Source: Theocolax elegans
Lineage: Eukaryota > Arthropoda > Insecta > Hymenoptera > Cerocephalidae
NCBI GenBank assembly: GCA_026168455.1
Contig: CM047427.1
Coordinates: forward strand, 38,630,905 to 38,694,904
Length of the DNA: 64,000 nt
Direction of reading: 5' to 3'
Shown here: piece after piece, positions 55,003 through 64,000 of the stretch
How positions within the stretch are numbered: the first letter of the stretch is position 1
Layout of the letters: every line of letters begins with the position of its first letter
Made by a program: the position numbers and the translations under genes
Notes under the pieces: generated by a model
Database searches by the model: none
What the model was told of the DNA's origin: nothing
Seen by the model: only the letters and a program-made list of their open reading frames with translations

Positions 55003-55272
55003 ATTAACCTGGAAGTACCTAAAGAATTTTTTGTACAAGAACTAAACATTCAGACAAATAGAAGATGATCAATGCAATAATTGAAGAGAAAAAACAGTAA
55101 CCTAATTACGGTCAATCAGTTAATTTCTCACCTACAAGATAGTCCGACATCCATCACACATGATTTGTCTGCAGTTCCTTGGGTAGAGATCAAAATTATG
55201 TATATTTGTTTGGCTTTGGATATTATTTTCAAAGACGACGATCTGTCGGGTATCAAAAATAACCTTTAAGTC
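55003..55272 (+). repeat. Direct repeat, copy 2
   Basis: This is the second copy of the repeat at 54343-54630, 660 bases downstream, with several indels. A shorter related piece (GTGCATTAATTGAAG) occurs between them near 54691. Confidence 0.75.
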
Positions 55273-55734
55273 GGAAGCCAACAAATACTGGATAGCTGGG
55301 TATTTTTCTTATACAAGAGCAATTGTATGAACTCGGCAACATTGATGTAGTCAGAAAAATCAACATCCAGTATTTTGAAATTATGACAATGTACCACAAT
55401 GCTCACGAAAAAACACAAAAATGTTTACAAGCCGTTTTGTTATCCAGCTGAAACAGTCACGAGCAACGTGAACCTCACTAGTATCGACGCGGGAAGCACA
55501 ACTGCGCATGCGCGCACGAACTCTAGTCAAACAAGAGACTGACGCAACCCGTTCTATCGACACTCGCGCCTTGATAAAACCCCCTGAATTCTTATTAATT
55601 TTTACTAATTTTTATAGCATCTATTAATGCATAGCAATCTACTGCATAACTATCAGAATTAATTAAAAACTATTATTATCAAATAATTTAAATAATACGT
55701 GAAAATTTTTAAATTATGCCATATTCAACCTCAC

Positions 55735-55800
55735 ATAACGACGAATATAGCCTACGCGGCCGCCTAGGCCTTCAGCTGACAATTTTTCACGTTTTTAAAC
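55735..55800 (+). repeat. GC-rich repeat, copy 1
   Basis: ACGAATATAGCCTACGCGG, then CCGCCTAGGCCTTCAGCTGACAATTTTTC, recurs at 56128-56215. The sequence around GCCTACGCGGCCGCCTAGGC is nearly palindromic. Confidence 0.7.
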
Positions 55801-56127
55801 GAGCTTCATTTTTGTTTGCCTTTTTCGAGTTTATCAAAAGTCTATGAATGTGTGGTTTTGCATAAACAATAACCATGTACAATTATTATTTTTATTAATT
55901 AAACAATATTAATATTATTTGTATTTTTTCGCAATTTAAAACGGATTTAATTATTATTTTCTGTTTTCGTTTTTAAAGTTTTTAAAATATTTATTAGTAA
56001 ATAATGAATATAAATAATATTTGTAATTTGTCAATCTAGAAAAACCCATTGCTACTTTGTTCAGTCAAACGAGAGATACTTAAATCGAGTTAATCCCCCG
56101 GAAAAACGATTTCTAGCCTTACACACC

Positions 56128-56218
56128 AACGAATATAGCCTACGCGGTCGGCTAACTCGACGACTCGCCGTGCGAGCCGGCCGCGTAGGCCTCCAGCTGA
56201 CAATTTTTCGTGTTTTCA
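56128..56218 (+). repeat. GC-rich repeat, copy 2, with extra central segment
   Basis: The same ends as 55735-55800 enclose about 36 additional bases (GGCTAACTCGACGACTCGCC and following). The outer GCCTACGCGG and CCGCGTAGGC pair as an inverted repeat. Confidence 0.7.
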
Positions 56219-56331
56219 GTACCGAGTAAACTAGGTCATCGTGCAACGGCACACGAGCCGCGAGAAGTTCGTCACTAGATATCCGACAATTGCGCGTGCA
56301 CATGCGCATACGTACTATGGTATAGCGAGAT

Positions 56332-57300
56332 ATATCAAAATTTTAAAATGCACCAAATTTTGGGTACACTTTGCAAATGTTTTTCAGAATACAGAAAAAA
56401 AATTTTTAGGTATTGGAATCTATTTGCTCAAAAGTTATTCTAACCTCAAAAAGTGAATTTTTCCATATTTTTCAACACCAGCTTGGTTTACCGCTATATA
56501 ACTCAAAATCTATCAACTTTTACTATAGAACATTATATGTAACATTCGTTGCTAATTATATCTAGAATTTATTCTTCTGGGTTAGAATTTCTAATCTCAA
56601 GGTCAATGTTACATAAACTACATGTCAATATTCAACTTGAAAAAAGTGCAAGTGCGCCACCTTTGATTTTTTTATCCAAAAGTCTAAAAGAAAGCTTGGA
56701 GCAATACCTTTCAAATGGTCAGTAGCATTTTTATGGCCTCCATTCTGTAAAAAGTTATGACAATTTAAAGAAAGACAAAAAATTCACAAAAATTAACATG
56801 GTAATTCCCATTTAAATTTTAAAAAAATTTCGTGTTTCTTTAAATTGTCATAACTTTTTACAGAATTGGAGGCCATAAAAATGCTACAGACCATTTGAAA
56901 GGTATTGCTCCAAGCTTTCTTTTAGACTTTTGGATGAAAAAATCAAAGGTGGCGCACTTGCACTTTTTTCAAGTTGAATATTGACATGTAGTTTATGTAA
57001 CATTGACCTTGAGATTAGAAATTCTAACCCAGAAGAATAAATTCTAGATATAATTAGCAACGAATGTTACATATAATGTTCTATAGTAAAAGTTGATAGA
57101 TTTTGAGTTATATAGCGGTAAACCAAGCTGGTGTTGAAAAAATATGGAAAAATTCACTTTTTGAGGTTAGAATAACTTTTGAGCAAATAGATTCCAGTAC
57201 CTAAAAATTTTATTCTGTATTCTGAAAACATTTGCAAAGTGTACCCAAAATTTGGTGCATTTTAAAATTTTGATCGGACCACTTCACGTGGAATACCCCA
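56332..57300. mobile_element. 970-bp palindromic MITE
   Basis: The arms meet near 56815 and are near-exact inverted repeats of about 480 bases: ATCAAAATTTTAAAATGCACC at 56334 is mirrored at 57253-57273. The right terminus continues CGGACCACTTCACGTGGAATACCCCA then TATATA; the left terminus is degraded. A second, partial copy (58126-58800) results from the tandem duplication. No coding capacity. Confidence 0.85.
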
Positions 57301-57306
57301 TATATA

Positions 57307-57372
57307 TAGAGAGAGAGAGAGAGGGAGAGAGATGGGTAGAGCGAGAGATTGATAGAGGGAGAGAGATGGGAG
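57307..57372. repeat. GA-rich simple repeat (copy in A)
   Basis: An AGAGAG run followed by GGGAGAGAGATGGG variants; repeated at 58807-58870 in copy B with two bases fewer. Confidence 0.8.
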
Positions 57373-57844
57373 CATGTAAGGCAGCCGTGGCCTTTAAATA
57401 ACATTATTTTGCTTCTTTATCGTATTTGTTTTCCATTGTTTCCCCGATTAAATAAGCTAAGAATGTCGTCATTCTGCAATGCATAAAAAGACTTTTATTA
57501 TATGTCTTTTATTAATATAAGCCCGGTATATGAATTATGGTATTTAACGCCATCTTGCTACAACCATTTGCGCATGTACTTCCACGCTAAGTATACAATA
57601 CAAAGTACAGACTAAGCGCGTCGCTCACTCTAACGGCGAAATTGATACTAAGAAAACTTTGTCAATAATATAAACTATTTATTTTTTGTCAATATTATGC
57701 AAAACCCAAATACAGAAGCACTAGATAATGGTGTAATATGTCTTTCTACAAAGTTCCAGATCAATACAACATGGACACCCTAAAAAGTTTCTGCACGGAA
57801 AAATGACTATTTTTTCCGTGCAAACTTTTTTTTAGGATGTCCTT

Positions 57845-58125
57845 CACATATTGACTTCAAACTTCGTGTCATCTCTACTATATCTAGGTTTGAAGCCGGG
57901 TTCGGAATCTTCGGATTCTGGGCAGCCATGGTCTCGAACAAAACTATACTCTGCCTGTTCCGCTGGATTGGATCCTCATTTGAATTCGCCTCGGTTGCGA
58001 ACTCCTGAGCCGTATAATTATTCAGCAATCGCTGTTGAAGTCGTTCTACATTTTTATATATAGACTTATCTGTGTACATCTCTAACATCTCTTATTCCGC
58101 CTGGATCTGTTCACTGAATTACGTA
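57845..58125 (-). pseudogene. Gag N-terminal fragment (copy A)
   Basis: On the minus strand 58088-57845 reads YKNVERLQQRLLNNYTAQEF and NPKIPNPASNLDIVEM, matching residues about 27-105 of the Gag at 24885. It is cut at 58125 by the tandem-duplication junction and has lost all of the capsid region on the other side (about 57845). Non-functional. Confidence 0.85.
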
Positions 58126-58804
58126 TCAATATTCAACTTGAAAAAGTGCAAGTGCGCCACCTTTGATTTTTTTATCCAAAAGTCTAAAAGAAAGCTTGGA
58201 GCAATACCTTTCAAATGGTCAGTAGCATTTTTATGGCCTCCATTCTGTAAAAAGTTATGACAATTTAAAGAAAGACAAAAAATTCACAAAATTAACATGG
58301 TAATTCCCATTTAAATTTTTAAAAAAATTTCGTGTTTCTTTAAATTGTCATAACTTTTTACAGAATTGGAGGCCATAAAAATGCTACAGACCATTTGAAA
58401 GGTATTGCTCCAAGCTTTCTTTTAGACTTTTGGATGAAAAAATCAAAGGTGGCGCACTTGCACTTTTTTCAAGTGAATATTGACATGTAGTTTATGTAAC
58501 ATTGACCTTGAGATTAGAAATTCTAACCCAGAAGAATAAATTCTAGATATAATTAGCAACGAATGTTACATATAATGTTCTATAGTAAAAGTTGATAGAT
58601 TTTGAGTTATATAGCGGTAAACCAAGCTGGTGTTGAAAAAATATGGAAAAATTCACTTTTTGAGGTTTAGAATAACTTTTGAGCAAATAGATTCCAGTAC
58701 CTAAAAATTTTATTCTGTATTCTGAAAAACATTTGCAAAGTGTACCCAAAATTTGGTGCATTTTAAAATTTTGATCGGACCACTTCACGTGGAATACCCC
58801 ATAT

Positions 58805-58870
58805 ATATAGAGAGAGAGAGAGGGAGAGAGATGGGTAGAGCGAGAGATTGATAGAGGGAGAGAGATGGGA
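58805..58870. repeat. GA-rich simple repeat (copy in B)
   Basis: Copy of 57307-57372 within the duplicated unit. Confidence 0.8.
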
Positions 58871-59343
58871 GCATGTAAGGCAGCCGTGGCCTTTAAATAA
58901 CATTATTTTGCTTCTTTATCGTATTTGTTTTCCATTGTTTCCCCGATTAAATAAGCTAAGAATGTCGTCATTCTGCAATGCATAAAAAGACTTTTATTAT
59001 ATGTCTTTTATTAATATAAGCCCGGTATATGAATTATGGTATTTAACGCCATCTTGCTACAACCATTTGCGCATGTACTTCCACGCTAAGTATACAATAC
59101 AAAGTACAGACTAAGCGCGTCGCTCACTCTAACGGCGAAATTGATACTAAGAAAACTTTGTCAATAATATAAACTATTTATTTTTTGTCAATATTATGCA
59201 AAACCCAAATACAGAAGCACTAGATAATGGTGTAATATGTCTTTCTACAAAGTTCCAGATCAATACAACATGGACACCCTAAAAAGTTTCTGCACGGAAA
59301 AATGACTATTTTTTCCGTGCAAACTTTTTTTTAGGATGTCCTT

Positions 59344-59665
59344 CACATATTGACTTCAAACTTCGTGTCATCTCTACTATATCTAGGTTTGAAGCCGGGT
59401 TCGGAATCTTCGGATTCTGGGCAGCCATGGTCTCGAACAAAACTATACTCTGCCTGTTCCGCTGGATTGGATCCTCATTTGAATTCGCCTCGGTTGCGAA
59501 CTCCTGAGCCGTATAATTATTCAGCAATCGCTGTTGAAGTCGTTCTACATTTTTATATATAGACTTATCTGTGTACATCTCTAACATCTCTTATTCCGCC
59601 TGGATCTGTTCACTGAATTACGTATCAATCCAGTGATCGACTTGCGTGGTCATTGATCACGCCAT
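59344..59665 (-). pseudogene. Gag N-terminal fragment with start region (copy B)
   Basis: This is the same fragment as copy A, but here the gene continues to its start codon (ATG at 59665-59663 on the minus strand). The third codon is TGA. The leader follows to about 60270. Frame and spacing match the Gag at 24885-25200. No capsid or downstream part is present. Confidence 0.85.
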
Positions 59666-60270
59666 TTTGATTTTAATACAACTACCGCTGCGCTTCTTTA
59701 CAAAAATATAGTCGCTTTTTGCTTTCCCTATGCAAGGGAAGCTTTTCTTCAAATTATTAGGTGGCTTTAAATTATAAAATTATTGGGCTACTAAGTTGAA
59801 GAAAGAAATCTCCTCCTTTGAATCTACAAGAAAAAAAGACTAAGCACATCTATTTGAAATTTGTTTTCCTACTTAATTTAAACAACTATTTAATAATTAT
59901 ATTTTTGACAATCATTTTACAAACAAATTGAAAGATAAAATTACTTTGTCCAACGCAGAATAATTAAATTTATTACAAATTAACTAAATATATACTCTTA
60001 AACGTAAAATAGAACTTTTACGAATTTATTCATAAATTAAATTAAAAAACAAGAAATAGAAATTCTTAAATCGGACTAAATACGAATGAAATCGAATTTG
60101 TTACGACTGCCAGTCACTAGCGCACGCTGAATATATTATAAAAAATATAAATATATAAATAAATATAAATATATAAATAAATATAAATATATTCGTAAGC
60201 AACTCTATCAATTATATATTTCTCTGCCCTCTTATAATCGCAATGTTATAATAAAAAATAATACAATTTT
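59666..60270 (-). other. Gypsy 5' leader copy, inverted
   Basis: The reverse complement matches 24270-24884 (CTATGCAAGGGAAGC versus GCATACCTTGCACAGG, AATTATTAGGTGGCTTTAAA, and the CAATGTTATAATAAAAAATA end). A (ATAAATAT)n tract at about 60139-60190 replaces a similar AT-rich segment. Homology stops where the proposed LTR boundary of the other copy lies. Confidence 0.7.
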
Positions 60271-60497
60271 TATTAATAATAGGTAATAATAATCTTACTT
60301 ATTGGTTTATATTTATTATTGTTTATTTTGTTATTATAACCTGCAATAATAATTGTATTTTATTATTTTAAAAGGTTCTTAATAATTACTCCAATTAAAA
60401 CACCCTTCGATTTCATAATATTATTATTCTTATGGTGTTATATACCCTTGTATATATATGTATAGTATAATCACTACAAAAAAATGCATACAATTAC
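60271..60497. other. AT-rich non-coding stretch
   Basis: TAATAAT-type runs with no gene. Confidence 0.4.
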
Positions 60498-60555
60498 CTT
60501 GGAGTGGTAGAAAAGCATTTTCACCTTTTTCCGTATCTATCTAATCTCCTGCAAG
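60498..60555 (-). pseudogene. 58-bp exon-like block, inverted copy
   Basis: On the minus strand a TTTTTAACAG acceptor precedes CTTGCAGGAGAT and a GTAATT donor follows CACTCCAAG. The frame reads LAGD, stop, IDTEKGENAFLPLQ. It is the inverted counterpart of 62123-62180, and the upstream intron-like sequence is also shared. The stop codon suggests this copy is dead or the frame is wrong. Confidence 0.5.
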
Positions 60556-60608
60556 CTGTTAAAAATAAAAATATTATATAATTATAAAAGAAAATTATAT
60601 TTAAACAT

Positions 60609-61750
60609 TGTGACATTGTAGTTATACTACATGTCACTTAGAAATAAAATAGCGAGACAAGGTATAGTATAGCACCTGTCAAGCTTACTATGCGAAGTAA
60701 GCGTGCTATACATACCAATCAAGTCCTAATAGACACACATATGTGAATGTGTGAAACCGGAATAGGCTTACAGTGCGTAGTAAGCAGGAGAACTCGAAGC
60801 AAAGGAGATGCGACTCCTGACTGCGCACAATTGCACACACACACACTGCTCCGTTGATCCAGCATCTTAATGCCTTGCTGTATCCCCAGGTCCCATCCAG
60901 CCTTGAATGCCCTCTCCAGCACCCAAGAGAAGCCTCCGATGTTGAGCAGCCCAGGTGAAGACTCCAGGCCTTGGAATGAGGTAGCGCCCTGGCGCTCAAG
61001 CAACGGTGTACTGCCAACCAGAGTACCTGAAACGGTAATTAATTACCAAGTTGGTCGACTACTAAGGAACGAGGATGGAGAAGCTATAACCAGGCATAGC
61101 TTCTCCCAGGTATGTCAGCAGGACCAAAAGGAAAGGAGACTCCAAAGGACGACGACGATTCACCGCCGCCTGGCTCCGCTCACTGAAGGCTGTTATGGGG
61201 CGCCGACGTGCTCCAGCTGTCCGGACACTACGAGCCGAAGATCCCGTATTGACAATATACGGCACCTGCAATAAAGAAACTCGAGGGGCTCGATTTAGCT
61301 TAAAATCAAGGTAACACGGAACGATTTTAAAGCTTACCTCGCAGATAGTCTTCTCAGCAGGGCTGCAATTACTCGATCGCCATCCAGCACCAAAGAAAGT
61401 CAACGTCGTAGACGACATCTCCGTCGAGGCAGCGAAACCATGGCCCGAGCGGCCAGTACGAACCGAGCCGAGCGCGCACGACTCGAGACGCGAGAGTAGG
61501 CGCGCATGCGCAATAGGCATAGGAGAAACTCTCTCGCTTCGTGCGTGCCGATAATCGACAGACTGCAACCGACCACCGACCTTGTTAGACGCAAATACCG
61601 CAATTTTAAAGGCTACGTATGTGTCCGAGGGAGCCGCTGCTTTGCCGTGTAATACTTGAGAGCACATTAAGTGCAATAAACCTGCAATCGTTTACTTAGT
61701 TCTTTTGTTTTATTCGTGACTCCACCCTAATCCCCAGTGGACACGTCACA
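60609..61750 (+). mobile_element. Solo LTR (1142 bp) with target duplication
   Basis: It starts TGTGACATTGTAGT, which folds on ACTACATGTCAC, and ends CCCCAGTGGACACGTCACA. ACAT flanks both sides (60605-60608 and 61751-61754); if the final A is counted outside, a 5-bp AACAT duplication fits. AATAAA near 61674 may be the poly(A) signal. The GC-rich interior contains the palindromic GCGCATGCGC and ORFs with no recognisable domain. No internal region or second LTR is present, so recombination between LTRs is the likely origin. Confidence 0.85.
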
Positions 61751-61754
61751 ACAT

Positions 61755-62095
61755 TTATAATACTTTATTTTTAATTTTACAACCACTATAAGAATTATGC
61801 TACTAATATGACGGATTACTCTAAACGTACCAACATATTATTATTATTCAGCAATACATTATTTGAATTTCACAAACTTGTCACTGTCAATTAATCATAT
61901 TAATCATTATATTCTCAGATCTGATTTATTGAAATATTTTTTGTACGAGATACGTAACTTCAGTTTATAATAATAATGTTGATATATTTATAGTAATCCT
62001 TCAGATTAGTATCATTCTTTTAATGGTTCAATTCTTCTAATGGTCGTAAAATTAAAGATCAATCATTATAAATATTGAAATATAATTGTTTCATA
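61755..62095. other. AT-rich stretch after the solo LTR
   Basis: No gene was seen. Confidence 0.4.
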
Positions 62096-62122
62096 ATTGT
62101 ATAATATTTTTATTTTTAACAG

Positions 62123-62180
62123 CTTGCAGGAGATTACATAGATACTGAAACAAGTGAAGCTACTTTTCTACCACTCCAAG
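62123..62180 (+). CDS. 58-bp exon-like block
   Basis: TTTTTAACAG (acceptor) precedes 62123, and GTATTG follows 62180 after CACTCCAAG. The 58 bases are open as LAGDYIDTETSEATFLPLQ plus one base. The inverted relative at 60498-60555 shares both the block and about 25 bases of upstream intron. A conserved short exon from a host gene is one reading; a transposon-borne fragment is another. The protein was not recognised. Confidence 0.35.
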
Positions 62181-62184
62181 GTAT

Positions 62185-63989
62185 TGGGGATTATCCCCGT
62201 AAAGCTCTAGCCACTCCTGCGGCTTTCGCCCCGCACTCTGTAGGGGTTCCATGAATGTTAGCCGCGCATCCAAGATGACTCCGTGTCCGCCGATCTTATA
62301 CGCTTATCATTTACAGTCCTTTGCTTCTTTCTGGAGATAAGTACCGCCTCGGTCTTTTCGGCCGCTAGACAAATCCCCATATACCGCTATACTCAACCAT
62401 GCAGCCACTACCGCGATAGAGACATCTTCGAGATATCCTATCTCATCGATGCTCCTTGCAACGACGACCAAAGCCAAATAGTCCGCAAAAGCCACCAGCC
62501 ACACTCCCTCTGGAAGCTGCTGCCTTAGCAGTCCGTCGTAAATGACGTCCCATAGAAGAGGTTCCAAGACCAAACCCTGTGGCACGGCTCCGGTGATGTT
62601 ATAGGAATGCGCCATCCTCGGTGTCATAAAGGAGGATCCATCCTGTGAGGTAGCTCGAGATGACTTTGCCTAGGTAGAGCGGCACCTTTAATTGTTCCAA
62701 GGACAATATAATGTTGTCCTATCAAGCCGAGTTGAAGGCAGCGCGGATATCCAGTGCGATGATAGCACACATGCGCCTAGAATTCCTAGTACCACCGATG
62801 GCATTGGTGGCCAGCTTAACAACTCGACTTATCGCGTCAATAGTTGAGCGCCCTTTCCAAAAACCCAACTGATTGTTGAGACAGATCGCCTGCCTGTGCA
62901 ATGGCTGCCTTTAGCCTGGCATAAATGACCCGCTCGAAAAGCTTCCCAGCTATATCCAACAAACAGAGTGGACGGTACGAGGAAGAGTTCTCCGGTGGTC
63001 GGCTCCTCTTTGGGAGAAGCACCAGCCTCTGTACCTTCTACTTTGCTGGGAAAGCATCCTAAATGAAAACATGCACTAAATGTGTCCGCAAAAATTTGTG
63101 GCACATTCAGCGCAGCGGTCTCAATGGCCAGACCAGGTATTCCATCTAGCCCTGGAGCTTTACGGATGGATATTCTCCTTGCAGCTATTTTCAGCTGGGT
63201 TATGCTAATATCTGGCGGCGCGACTGCACTGTCGGTCTCCATTAGGCCTGTCTCGGCTGCCCGTTCCTTATGTTGTGGGAATAGGTGGCGCACCACTCTG
63301 TCAAGAAAATGCGGACACGATGACATTGAGGCGCCCCTGGGTTTGATCTTATTCATCACCATTTTGTAGGGCTTACCTCTGGGATCGCAGTCCACTTCCT
63401 CGCAAAATTCGCGACAGCACTTGCGATTAGCCGCTTTAATGGCAGCCTTGAGCTCTTTCCGTTTTTTCTCGTAGGTCGCGGTTAGTTTTTGGTACCGCGG
63501 CTGGCTCTGAGCTCGCTGGTACAGTCGCCGAGTCCGCAGACTCTCACGGCGTTTTTTTTCGAAATTCTCATTCCACCAGTAAATAGGTGGACGGCCACGG
63601 GGGATGGATTTCCCGGCCATAGAGATATCGCAAGCCGCTGTTATGGCACACGTGAGTTCCTTGGCTCCTTCTTCCAGTGTTCCTTCGACAGCGACTTCTG
63701 CTATGGAGCAGAGGAACATTTCTCGGTCGAAGATAGACGGTACCCATTTCTTGTATTGGAAGCATTTGTTCGGACCTGCTGTCCTGTTAATCGTCGATTG
63801 GAGCTGGTACCAGTAAGCCTTTGCGAAGTGACCAACCTCGTGACATCGTAACAACGCGAGATCGGCTCGCGGAGCCGAACCCTGCAGTTGACCCAGCCTA
63901 TCCGAAGCTTTCCATTCTATAGCAGTTTTTTTGCTGCTGATGCGGAAAGAATGATACTGATCATCTGAGTGCCTCCATATTACCTTCAA
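62185..63989 (-). pseudogene. R1/Jockey-type LINE ORF2 (linker and reverse transcriptase)
   Basis: On the minus strand a 386-codon ORF (63989-62829) runs from the linker after the endonuclease (YWWNENFEKKRRE, KRKELKAAIKAANRKC) into reverse transcriptase with KAPGLDGIPGLAIETAAL and FADTFSACFHLGCFPSK. A frameshift near 63050 moves the continuation to another frame (LLPKRSRPPENSSSYRPLCL). Then come ALDIRAAFNSA (stop after it), GAVPQGLVLEPLLWDVIYDG and FADYLALVVVA, where the catalytic FADD is FADY. The last traces end near 62185. The enzyme would copy RNA at the cut target by target-primed reverse transcription, but the frame breaks and the lost Asp make it inactive. The 5' part lies beyond the window. 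Confidence 0.88.
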
Positions 63990-64000
63990 AGCTTTATATT

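Larger units (their letters stand above)
56625..59629 (+). repeat. Tandem duplication of about 1.5 kb
   Basis: Copy A (56625-58125) and copy B (58126-59624) are near identical over about 1500 bases. TCAAT is present at the start, at the junction and at the end of B (56625, 58126, 59625), so it is a 5-base microhomology at the breakpoints. The unit contains most of the palindromic MITE, a GA-rich tract and an inverted gag fragment. All differences noticed are one- or two-base indels in short runs. Confidence 0.9.

Noticed and set aside
57210..57404. 64-codon minus-strand ORF with SLSLSL run
   Set aside because: It is the translation of a GA-rich simple repeat and the end of a palindromic MITE.
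60706..61676. ORFs of 67-204 codons in the solo LTR at 60609
   Set aside because: They overlap on both strands, start and stop within LTR sequence and contain no recognisable domain.

Overview
The window looks like AT-rich, repeat-dense chromosomal DNA from an insect. Reverse transcriptases of four classes, a Helitron, TTAA-flanked MITEs, solo LTRs, a 5S-rRNA-derived SINE and microsatellites sit side by side, with no bacterial-style operons. The mix (R1/Jockey-type LINEs, Penelope-like elements, a Polinton-type protease, Gypsy elements) fits Hymenoptera, perhaps an ant, but that placement is inference. No complete host gene is visible. The only host-gene candidates are one possible exon (32165-32387) and an inverted pair of 58-bp exon-like blocks (60498-60555 and 62123-62180).

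Layout. 1-2.2 kb: internally deleted Gypsy element with its LTR. 3.0-4.6 kb: decayed Gypsy pol. 5.6-7.9 kb: zinc-knuckle fragment, TTAA MITEs and an R1-type LINE reduced to its two ends. 8.0-11.5 kb: two head-to-head Penelope-like remnants, one split by a 1-kb TTAA element. 11.5-12.75 kb: Polinton/Maverick-like remnant with an adenain-type protease. 13.2-18.0 kb: LTR-like blocks, one a clear solo LTR. 19.2-21.1 kb: SINE, long hairpin, TTAA MITE. 21.9-22.9 kb: LINE remnant. 22.99-31.48 kb: the best preserved element, a Gypsy-type retrotransposon with full gag, a predicted -1 frameshift site and a pol broken by one stop codon. 33.0-40.2 kb: decayed Helitron (minus strand) with an attached tandem satellite. 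40.2-44.8 kb: inverted repeats, minisatellites, a large palindromic MITE. 45.5-47.5 kb: LTRs. 48.5-53.2 kb: LINE fragments, a TIR element and a second Helitron helicase fragment. 53.4-55.3 kb: satellite and direct repeats. 56.3-59.6 kb: palindromic MITE and a 1.5-kb tandem duplication carrying a gag fragment. 60.5-64 kb: solo LTR between inverted exon-like blocks, then a minus-strand LINE.

How it works together. In the intact-looking Gypsy element, Gag would be made from the first ORF. A fraction of ribosomes would slip at A AAA AAC into the Pol frame to make protease, reverse transcriptase, RNase H and integrase. The integrase tail carries AT-hook motifs. The rest is mostly a graveyard: nested insertions, deletions and inverted copies record a long history of transposition and rearrangement. 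All homology statements are by eye; no alignment or database search was run.
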